This document shows positions 8,415-15,190 of a stretch of 46,794 nt of DNA, piece after piece. The notes below the pieces were generated by a model. The model made no database searches. It was not told where the DNA came from and was given only the letters and a program-made list of their open reading frames with translations. The stretch comes from Nitrospirota bacterium (GTDB taxonomy: Bacteria > Nitrospirota > Thermodesulfovibrionia > Thermodesulfovibrionales > Dissulfurispiraceae): positions 1 through 46,794 of the forward strand of contig SCQE01000048.1 of the NCBI GenBank assembly GCA_004321915.1. Reading direction: 5' to 3'. Made by a program: the position numbers and the translations under genes. Every line of letters begins with the position of its first letter. Within the stretch, counting starts at the first letter, position 1.

Positions 8415-9686
8415 ATGAAGCGTTCTTGGATGATACTCGGCATACTGATTTTATGCTCCTGCATACCTCAAAAACATCCGGATACGCCTGTAGAGCCTGC
8501 GAAGCTGTTGTTCATAGACGGGGTCGTTCAGTCTGTCTCGGGCAGCGAAGCGACAATCTCGCTGAAGCTGCCTGATACCCAGAGATCCCCTGACAATCCC
8601 ATCAGCGAACTTGCGCAGCAGGTTGTGAACAAATGCCTCTTCATAGAAGGCATCAATACCGAGGTCAATAATATAGCCGGCACGGTGAAAGAGGCGCGCG
8701 GCGGAAATGTGGTCATAACGTTTGCCGCGCCTGCGGTGTTTGCCGCGAATTCTTCGGTCAAGCTGAAGATACCCAAGAAGACGCTCGCCATAGTCGATTT
8801 TGAGGTGATAAGAGGACGTGAGAAAGCTGCCGGCAGGGTCACGCTCGAAAGCCTGACCTCCTCGCTGATAGATTCAGGTCAGTTCACGATAGTCGAAAGG
8901 TCCAAACTCAAATCGGTGATCAGCGAATTACAGCTCAGCCTGAGCGGTCTGACCAAAGAGACGCCCGAAAAGATCATGGGCAATCTGATAACGGCCGACC
9001 TGATCCTTACCGGAACTCTTGCCGAGATAAGCGGCGTGTGGGACATAAACCTAAGGCTTGTGAATGTGAGGACCGGCGAAGCTGTGGCTGCGGTGACCAT
9101 GAAGACCCCTTTATTTAAGCCGGCCGAGCTGCGCGACGCAGGCGGCCTTAACGAAGATTTTGAGGTAAGCACGGCCAATTCGGCTTGGGGCATCGGGTAC
9201 AAAGGAAAAGGCGTGTTCGTAGTCAAGATGGACAAGACCCAAGGCGCAGACGGATCGAAACAATCCATGCGCATGGATGTTGATTTTACAGGCTCTCCAA
9301 AGGATATGCTTGCACGGATAGATAACATGAAAAAACGGGACCTCTCCATGTATACAGGCATAGAGTTTTATGTAAAGGCCGATCCGCAGGTGACAGGCCA
9401 TTTGAGGATTCTCACTTCCGACAGGGATGATCCCAATACTATGGATGCGTGGGTCGCGCTGTTTGAGACCGAAGCTGAATGGAAGCTCGTGAGGGTTTCG
9501 TTTGACGACCTCTTTGTGGGCCGGGGATGGGTCAAAGGGGGCGCGTCAAAGTTTGGCGCAAAGGCAGGGAAGCAGGTAATAGACCTAAGCAGGGTGGAGG
9601 CGTTCAGTATCGGAGCGTATTCGGAAAACAATCCTCCGGTCAAGGGCTCGATGTGGATAGACAAGGTGCGGTTTTATACTGATTGA
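8415..9686 (+). CDS. Lipoprotein with CsgG/FlgO-like domain and C-terminal carbohydrate-binding-like domain
   Basis: A 423-aa protein. The lipoprotein signal is MKRSWMILGILILCSC (lipobox near Cys15/17). Residues ~115-235 form a CsgG/FlgO-type module (LAIVDFEVIRG.., FTIVERSKLKSVISELQL, ADLILTGTLAEISG, NVRTGEAVAAV), known in outer-membrane assembly lipoproteins. Residues ~245-423 look like a CBM11/CIA30 jelly-roll domain (LNEDFEV..SAWGIG, MRMDVDF, YTGIEFYVKAD, WKLVRVSFDDLF, WIDKVRFY). Sits 32 bp after lolA and may share its transcript. The last 13 bp overlap the end of hypF on the other strand. The two-domain combination suggests a surface or periplasmic assembly role; substrate unknown. Confidence 0.75.
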   Translation: MKRSWMILGILILCSCIPQKHPDTPVEPAKLLFIDGVVQSVSGSEATISLKLPDTQRSPDNPISELAQQVVNKCLFIEGINTEVNNIAGTVKEARGGNVVITFAAPAVFAANSSVKLKIPKKTLAIVDFEVIRGREKAAGRVTLESLTSSLIDSGQFTIVERSKLKSVISELQLSLSGLTKETPEKIMGNLITADLILTGTLAEISGVWDINLRLVNVRTGEAVAAVTMKTPLFKPAELRDAGGLNEDFEVSTANSAWGIGYKGKGVFVVKMDKTQGADGSKQSMRMDVDFTGSPKDMLARIDNMKKRDLSMYTGIEFYVKADPQVTGHLRILTSDRDDPNTMDAWVALFETEAEWKLVRVSFDDLFVGRGWVKGGASKFGAKAGKQVIDLSRVEAFSIGAYSENNPPVKGSMWIDKVRFYTD

Positions 9687-12208
9687 CGCTTTAGACGCTC
9701 TCGCAGGATATAAGCCTGTCCGAGCGATATGCCTGCATCGTTGCAGGGGACCTTCCGGTTGGTATGGATATGAAACCCCGATTTTGTGAGAAGCTCTAAT
9801 ACCCTTTTTAATAAATATCCGTTTTGAAAAACTCCGCCGCTCAGGGCAATAGTTTTAATCCCGGATTCGAGCGAAATCTTTTCTACAGTTTGCTTTACAG
9901 CCGCTGCGACCGCATTGTGAAATTTTGTGGAGATAATCTCTTGGGCGATATTGCCGGCAACATCGCTTATTACACCCATTATAGTTTTTGAAAAGTCTAT
10001 CACCGCAGGAGCTTTGCCGATTATATCGAAATCATAGGCATCATACTTATTTTCCATCACAAGGTTTTCGAGCGCTATCGCAGCTTCTCCCTCAAAGGTA
10101 TTGCGCTCGCATACACCGGCAAGCGCAGCAGCAGCGTCAAACAGCCTTCCAGCGCCGGAAGAAAGCGGCGAAAACTGTTTGTTCGCCGAGAGCTTTAAAA
10201 CATTCTCGATGTTGTTCTCGCCGTATTTGCGGATAAAACCTATGTCTTCAAGCTTTTGCCGCGCACCGTCTTTATACGAATACGCAGCATAGCTGACTGC
10301 CGTCCTCCAGCACTCCCTGATAGCGCTCTCGCCCCCCGGAAGCGGAATGTATTTAAAATGCGCTTCCCTCGCAAAACCCTGCAGGTCGCACAACATAAAC
10401 TCCCCGCCCCAAAGGTTGCTGTCTGTGCCGTATCCCGTTCCGTCGAGCGCAACTCCGATAACCTTCTCCTTTATTCCGTTCTCCGCCATCACCGAAGCGA
10501 TGTGCGCATAGTGGTGCTGGATTCCGTAGCAAGACAGTCCATTTTTTTCTTGACTGCCGACCGCCGACTGTTGACTGTTTGTTGTTGACCGCTGACTGCT
10601 GACTGCTGACTGTTGACTGTTTCTTGTTGACCGCTGACTGCTGACTGCTGACTGTTGACTGTTTGTTGTTGACTGCCGACTGTTCTCCATCGCCCACCTT
10701 GTCGAAAGGTATCCGGGGTGGAGATCGTGGGCTATGGCAGAAGGGGTTGCCCTATAGACTGATTTCAGGTTTTCGAGTGTCTCTTCGAAGAACCTGACCG
10801 TCTCCATGTTTTCCATGTCGCCGATATGCTGGCTCACTATTGCGTAGCTGCCTTTAGTCAGAGTGAAGGTGTTTTTAAGGTCTGCGCCGCAGGCTAGCAC
10901 CTCCGGACCGTCTTCAGTCAGGGCTATAGGTTCGGGCACAAAGCCGCGCGCGCGCCGGACAAATGACATAGATGACTGCTGACTGTTGACTGTCTGTTTC
11001 TGACTTCTGACTTCTGACTTCCCACTTATTTTTACCACCGAATCATCCACCCGCATAAATATGTCCCTGTTGTGGAACAGGAATGCATCCGCAATCCCCG
11101 AAAGCCTTTCAAGGGCCTCGTTGTTATCTGCCACAAGCGGTTCTTCGGACAGATTGCCGCTCGTCATTACAAGGGCCGAAAAGTGAGGAGTAGGAAGTGG
11201 GATGTGAGAAGTGAGCGGGCAATGAAATAAAAGATAATGCAGCGGCGTGTACGGCAGCATAAAACCGATGTGTTTATTGTTCGGAGCAATTTTGTCAGGC
11301 AGTTTTTTCCATTCTGACGGCTGACTGCCGACTGCCGACTGCTTTTTTAATAGAACTATAGGCCTGCGTCTGTCTTGCAGAAGTCCTTCTTCTTGCGCAG
11401 AGACTTCGCAGAATTTTTTTATTACCTGAATATCCGGAGACATAAGCGCAAAAGGCTTATTGCTTTTGCGCTTTTTTTCTCTTAGTCTGAGCACGGCATT
11501 TTCATTAAGCGCATCGCAGGCCAGATGAAAGCCGCCGAGCCCTTTTATTGCAAGAATTTTCCCCTCTTTTAATAAATCAATCGCCTTTATTATTGAATCC
11601 TGACTGTCGACTGCCGACTGTTGACTGTTGACTGTTTGTTGCCGACTGTTTGACAGGCTTATCTGCGGTCCGCACTCAGGGCAGGCATTGGGCTGGGCAT
11701 GGAACCTTCTGTCATCGGGGTTATTGTACTCTGCCTCGCATTTTGGGCACATCCTAAATGAAGACATGGTCGTGTTCGGCCTGTCATATGGGACCCTTTT
11801 TGTTATCGAATAGCGCGGCCCGCAGTTGGTGCAGTTTATGAACGGATAGAGATGCCGTCTGTCTTCAGGGTCCATCATTTCTTTCAGGCAGTCTTCGCAT
11901 ACGGTAACATCCGGGGACACATGGGTAAAGCTCTCGCTGTCCGAGCTTTCTATTATGGTGAAATCTTTGTATCCGATATGCGGAAGTTCTGCGGTCTGAA
12001 TAGAGTCTATGCGCGCGAGTGGAGGGGGGGCTTTCTTGAGCGCTTGTAAAAAGGCCCCGGCGTCGGCCCCTTCCAATTCGATGCTAACGCCTTGCGCGGT
12101 ATTACTTACATATCCCTTGAGTCCGAGTTCTTTTGCGAGGGTATAAACGAAGGGCCTGAAACCGACACCCTGAACTGTGCCTGAAATTTTTATGCTAAGA
12201 CGGTTCAT
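9674..12208 (-). CDS. hypF: Carbamoyltransferase HypF, NiFe-hydrogenase maturation (with repeat inserts)
   Basis: An 844-aa protein, longer than the usual ~750-770. Order: N-terminal acylphosphatase domain (SGTVQGVGFRPFVY), zinc-finger region (CEDC, CTNC, CPKC, CPEC), YrdC-like domain (KAIDLLKEGKILAIKGLGGFH), and Kae1/TobZ-like C-terminal domain (HHYAHIASVMAENG, ALDGTGYGTD, GGVFQNGYLL, CNDAGISLGQ). It converts carbamoyl phosphate into the cyanide ligand donor for the NiFe centre, delivering it to HypE. No other hyp or hydrogenase gene is in the window. The extra length comes from five low-complexity inserts (residues ~185-203, 289-298, 331-343, 394-412, 508-553), rich in Ser/Gln/Asn, encoded by a dispersed DNA repeat. 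Confidence 0.93.
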   Translation of the reverse strand: MNRLSIKISGTVQGVGFRPFVYTLAKELGLKGYVSNTAQGVSIELEGADAGAFLQALKKAPPPLARIDSIQTAELPHIGYKDFTIIESSDSESFTHVSPDVTVCEDCLKEMMDPEDRRHLYPFINCTNCGPRYSITKRVPYDRPNTTMSSFRMCPKCEAEYNNPDDRRFHAQPNACPECGPQISLSNSRQQTVNSQQSAVDSQDSIIKAIDLLKEGKILAIKGLGGFHLACDALNENAVLRLREKKRKSNKPFALMSPDIQVIKKFCEVSAQEEGLLQDRRRPIVLLKKQSAVGSQPSEWKKLPDKIAPNNKHIGFMLPYTPLHYLLFHCPLTSHIPLPTPHFSALVMTSGNLSEEPLVADNNEALERLSGIADAFLFHNRDIFMRVDDSVVKISGKSEVRSQKQTVNSQQSSMSFVRRARGFVPEPIALTEDGPEVLACGADLKNTFTLTKGSYAIVSQHIGDMENMETVRFFEETLENLKSVYRATPSAIAHDLHPGYLSTRWAMENSRQSTTNSQQSAVSSQRSTRNSQQSAVSSQRSTTNSQQSAVGSQEKNGLSCYGIQHHYAHIASVMAENGIKEKVIGVALDGTGYGTDSNLWGGEFMLCDLQGFAREAHFKYIPLPGGESAIRECWRTAVSYAAYSYKDGARQKLEDIGFIRKYGENNIENVLKLSANKQFSPLSSGAGRLFDAAAALAGVCERNTFEGEAAIALENLVMENKYDAYDFDIIGKAPAVIDFSKTIMGVISDVAGNIAQEIISTKFHNAVAAAVKQTVEKISLESGIKTIALSGGVFQNGYLLKRVLELLTKSGFHIHTNRKVPCNDAGISLGQAYILRERLKRQSV
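10550..10686. repeat. Short-unit repeat insert 5 in hypF (42-bp periodic)
   Basis: This ~137-bp stretch is made of GACTG-type heptamers/hexamers with a higher-order 42-bp period (two full units and partials) on the + strand. In the hypF frame it reads as 14-residue repeats NSQQSAVSSQRSTR. It is the largest of the five inserts and lies just before the KNGLSCYGIQHHYAH motif. Confidence 0.85.
10972..11027. repeat. Short-unit repeat insert 4 in hypF
   Basis: TGACTGCTGACTGTTGACTG followed by a run of TTCTGAC units. In frame it encodes SEVRSQKQTVNSQQSS between VVKI and FVRRARGFVPEPI, two conserved HypF segments. Confidence 0.8.
11180..11217. repeat. Short-unit repeat insert 3 in hypF (variant AAGTG(A/G)GA unit)
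   Basis: AAGTGAGGAGTAGGAAGTGG then GATGTGAGAAGTGAGC, encoding LTSHIPLPTPHFS in frame between TPLHYLLFH and ALVMTSGNLSEEP. The unit differs from the GACTG family but has the same tandem short-period character. Confidence 0.6.
11314..11342. repeat. Short-unit repeat insert 2 in hypF
   Basis: Four GACTGCC/GACGGCT-type units, reading as KQSAVGSQPS in frame between PIVLLK and EWKKLPDKIAPNN. Confidence 0.7.
11600..11655. repeat. Short-unit repeat insert 1 in hypF
   Basis: Tandem GACTGTC/GACTGCC/GACTGTT units, reading as SNSRQQTVNSQQSAVDSQD in frame between the zinc-finger region (CPECGPQISL) and the YrdC-like domain (SIIKAIDLL). Confidence 0.8.
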
Positions 12209-12431
12209 TATTTATATGGTGCGGGCAGAGTCCGATCACATTAAATTATACTGCAAATTCAACTGCGGGTTCTATTTAGGTGGGGTGCTACGAATAGGAA
12301 AAGAGTTACTTGCAAGAAAGAAAATAAAATTATTCAAGCTGTTGTGTAAATATCGAAACTATAGTGTTGACATTGCTAGTTATTTTTGTTAGTATTTATA
12401 TAAATATCGATTTTATTTGGGAGCTATATAT

Positions 12432-12650
12432 ATGGAAGAAGAAAACAGAAATGAGCGTTTTAAAAGGATAGCAGCCAAAAGGACCAATGATATTCTTGAA
12501 AAAATCAGAATATTGGGAAACTGCTCTAATAAGAGCTCTTATGATTATTCGGAAGATGAGGTTAATAAAATTTTTTCGGAGATTGATAAGCAATTGAAGT
12601 TGACTAAGGCTAAATTTCTGGCTGGGAAAAGGGAGAGATTTAAGCTGTGA
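12432..12650 (+). CDS. Small charged protein, first gene of the AT-rich four-gene operon
   Basis: A 72-aa protein starting at ATG 12432, chosen because GGGAG (12419-12423) is 8 bp upstream; a TTG five codons earlier overlaps that site and is rejected. Composition is helical and charged: NERFKRIAAKRTNDILEKIRI, then GNCSNKSSYDYSEDEVNKIF, then EIDKQLKLTKAKF. I recall similar small proteins (..KRTNxxLxxIRLIGNLSNRSxYxYSExDVxKIF..) in defence-type gene neighbourhoods, but have no function for them. Its stop overlaps the next start as GTGA. Base composition is far more AT-rich than hypF. Confidence 0.7.
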   Translation: MEEENRNERFKRIAAKRTNDILEKIRILGNCSNKSSYDYSEDEVNKIFSEIDKQLKLTKAKFLAGKRERFKL

Positions 12651-13270
12651 AAAACAAAATGTTCGTGAAAGAAAAGTTGTTAGTAGTTATCTATCATATG
12701 TCAACAAAACAGAAAACCCCCTTAAAATATGAAGATGTATATGTAAACTCGTTTAAAAAATATCCTAATGATTTTCAATTGCGGGGATATCCAGCTTATC
12801 CAGATACAGAACTTATGTCAAAAAAAATATATGACCTTCGCAAGAATGGTGCATTACAAGTACATAGAAAATTCATAACGATTACAGAGAAAGGGAAAAC
12901 AGCGGCTGAAAAAATAATACAGTCCAGAACTAAGTATCCCGATAAAGATACGACATCGAAAACAATAGGACGGGACATTATAAACCAGATTGACAGAATA
13001 AAAAAAACCGAAGTATTTCAATTGTTTGCTGATGATAAAAAAGACCAAATAGTTGATACTGATTTCTTTGCTTATTTAGGCACCACTGTACGGACAGAGC
13101 GCACAGATTTTAAAGCACGAATTAAAACAATTCAAGATGTTATAGAAATTATTAAAGCAAACGATGAGTATAAGTTAATTGTTAATTTGCATAGTTATTT
13201 GTTTGACAAATTTAAAGACCTAATAAAAACTAAATTATCAATTGGGTACCCTAGGAGGGGACATGAGTGA
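12647..13270 (+). CDS. Winged-helix-like protein of the AT-rich operon
   Basis: A 207-aa protein with a GTG start in the overlap GTGA with the 72-aa gene. The N-terminal ~90 residues (KEKLLVVIYHM, LKYEDVYVNSFKKYPNDFQL, SKKIYDLRKNGALQV, FITITEKGKTAAEKI) read as a winged helix-turn-helix with a terminal beta wing. The C-terminal ~100 residues are helical without a family I recognise. It overlaps the next gene by 8 bp. Probably the DNA-binding or accessory subunit of the GHKL/alpha-CTD system; this role is inferred from co-location only. Confidence 0.65.
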   Translation: MKNKMFVKEKLLVVIYHMSTKQKTPLKYEDVYVNSFKKYPNDFQLRGYPAYPDTELMSKKIYDLRKNGALQVHRKFITITEKGKTAAEKIIQSRTKYPDKDTTSKTIGRDIINQIDRIKKTEVFQLFADDKKDQIVDTDFFAYLGTTVRTERTDFKARIKTIQDVIEIIKANDEYKLIVNLHSYLFDKFKDLIKTKLSIGYPRRGHE

Positions 13271-15188
13271 GTCATTAAAAATCATAGAAGAGAAAAATAT
13301 TTTCGATGATAATTTCCTTGATGTTACTGGAAATGAATTTAGATTTAGCCACGAGAAAGGACTCTCTGAATGGCTGAAAAACTCTGCAGACGCTTATCTT
13401 AGGGCTGAGAGGGATGATGAGGATAGTTTTATTGTTTTTAGATTTAGAGACAAAGATACTGTTGTATTTGAATGTATAGATTTTATTGGCATGGCTTCAG
13501 AGGATATAGATAAAGCACTAAAGCGTTGGGGCGATCCTGAAGCAGCTAAGCGCGGAACCGGCAAAAGGGTATTTGGCGGACATGGAAATGGTGGCAAATT
13601 CTACATGAGGCAGATGTTTAAACAATCGCATTTTATAACATATAGATTAGGCAAGCTTAATGTATTTGGCTTTAATGAAAATCGCCGATATGGGTTTGCA
13701 GATGGCTTTAAGGACAAGAATGTTACTCCAGAAGAAGCAATGAAATTTGCAGAAATAGATGATATGGATTTTCCACCAACCATACGGAAAAATATTTTAA
13801 ATGGAAATTTTGGATTTACTGTAGCAAGAGGGGGTCATCCAGATAAAATAGTTAGGAAAAAATTTAATCTACATAAACTTTGTGATAGATTTAAAAATTA
13901 TCCCCAAGCAAGAATTATACTAAAATACAAACCTGTTTCAATTGTTTATAACGATAAAACAGTCATTTCACGTCTTTTTCCAGAAGAAATCTCGCCTTTG
14001 CTAGAATTTCAGACCCCATTAGAAATTCCAATACCTCTGACACTTGTATGGAATGACGATGGGGATAAGGAAACTATTTCATTTGCTAATGATAAATTTC
14101 CTGCGGGCAAGCTCGTTCTTTATACATCAAATGAGCCGCTCTCAAGAAATAGCCGTCTTGGTGATTTGAATCGCATTGATATTATTGGCGAAATAGGTGT
14201 AATAGCTTCATATCATATGCAGGAATTAGGCTACATTAATCGCTTGTCCTCAGCAGAATTTATTTATGGTGAGTGTAAATGTCCGTTGCTTGAGGATCAA
14301 GATGATGATTGTGTGAAAAACGATAGAAGCACTCTTGTCGAAAACCATAAAACAAAAACACTACGAAAGTGGATAGGGGAACAAATAGATAAACTCGCTG
14401 AGAAGATAGAGGAAAAAGAAAAGAAAGAGATACGAGCAAAAAATATTGAAATGCTATCAGAAATAAATAAAATTCTCAACGATTGGAAAAATAAATTCAT
14501 GTCAAGAGTGATGAGAGAAATACTTGGAGGTGGGGGAGAAGGGATTGGTGCGGGTTTTGGAACGGGGGGCAGCAGCGGTGGTGCCGGGGGTGAAAGAAAT
14601 AAAAGAAAGAATGGGGATATCGGAAGTGGTGAAGGAAAAAGACAAGGTGGAGGAAGTTCGGAATTTAAACCTAAACAAACATTTCCTAAGGTGCTTCTTT
14701 CTGGCATAGATGAAGATCCTCTTGACCCCGCTGGCAATAAATTGGAGCTTTTAGATAGACAAGAACCAGTTTATCAGCGACCTCAAGATGTTCCTGTTGG
14801 TATATACTGGATCAATACATCGAGAAAACTTGCACAGTACATCATTGATAAGCACGGCGTAAAATCAATGAAGTGGCGTGATTATCATCTGCAGAGAATA
14901 ATAGATGTTATTTGCAAAGAGGCATTATATAAATTAGAGAAGCAAGATCCCGAAAATTTTAATGCTGCAAGGGTTGATGGAGAGATTATTAATAAACTTG
15001 TGGGCAAAGCGCATGACAGCGCAGTTGAATCGCTTGGTGGTTACATATTTGAGGAGGACTATAAAACCCCAAGGGAAGAATTGCTTGAAAAAATATCTGG
15101 GCTTAGAAACCTTGATTCTGAAGAGCAAAAGATACTTTTAAGAGAGATAGAAGATGCAATTGCTTTTGTTAAGGGCAAAGGAGAATAA
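13263..15188 (+). CDS. GHKL-fold ATPase (MORC/Hsp90-like), AT-rich operon
   Basis: A 641-aa protein starting at ATG 13263, fixed by RBS GGAGGGG at 13254-13260. The GHKL ATP-binding fold is shown by motif I SEWLKNSADA (catalytic Glu36, Mg-binding Asn40), motif II DFIGM (Asp73, Gly76) and the glycine lid GTGKRVFGGHGNGGK (residues 98-112). A middle domain follows (~190-400), then a Gly/Ser-rich linker (~419-466), then a helical C-terminal domain (~470-641) without a known match. There is no His-kinase dimerisation domain and no MutL endonuclease motif, so it fits the MORC-like group of ATP-driven clamp proteins, several of which occur in restriction or antiphage loci. The next gene begins 2 nt after the stop. 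Confidence 0.8.
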   Translation: MSESLKIIEEKNIFDDNFLDVTGNEFRFSHEKGLSEWLKNSADAYLRAERDDEDSFIVFRFRDKDTVVFECIDFIGMASEDIDKALKRWGDPEAAKRGTGKRVFGGHGNGGKFYMRQMFKQSHFITYRLGKLNVFGFNENRRYGFADGFKDKNVTPEEAMKFAEIDDMDFPPTIRKNILNGNFGFTVARGGHPDKIVRKKFNLHKLCDRFKNYPQARIILKYKPVSIVYNDKTVISRLFPEEISPLLEFQTPLEIPIPLTLVWNDDGDKETISFANDKFPAGKLVLYTSNEPLSRNSRLGDLNRIDIIGEIGVIASYHMQELGYINRLSSAEFIYGECKCPLLEDQDDDCVKNDRSTLVENHKTKTLRKWIGEQIDKLAEKIEEKEKKEIRAKNIEMLSEINKILNDWKNKFMSRVMREILGGGGEGIGAGFGTGGSSGGAGGERNKRKNGDIGSGEGKRQGGGSSEFKPKQTFPKVLLSGIDEDPLDPAGNKLELLDRQEPVYQRPQDVPVGIYWINTSRKLAQYIIDKHGVKSMKWRDYHLQRIIDVICKEALYKLEKQDPENFNAARVDGEIINKLVGKAHDSAVESLGGYIFEEDYKTPREELLEKISGLRNLDSEEQKILLREIEDAIAFVKGKGE

Positions 15189-15190
15189 TC

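Noticed and set aside
10550-10686. Regular repeats inside hypF resembling a CRISPR array
   Set aside because: Units are contiguous short tandem repeats with no unique spacers, no leader and no cas genes, and they are translated in frame within hypF.
13242-13262. Longer start for the GHKL ATPase at 13242
   Set aside because: It would place the ideal RBS GGAGGGG (13254-13260) inside the gene; ATG 13263 is correctly spaced from it.
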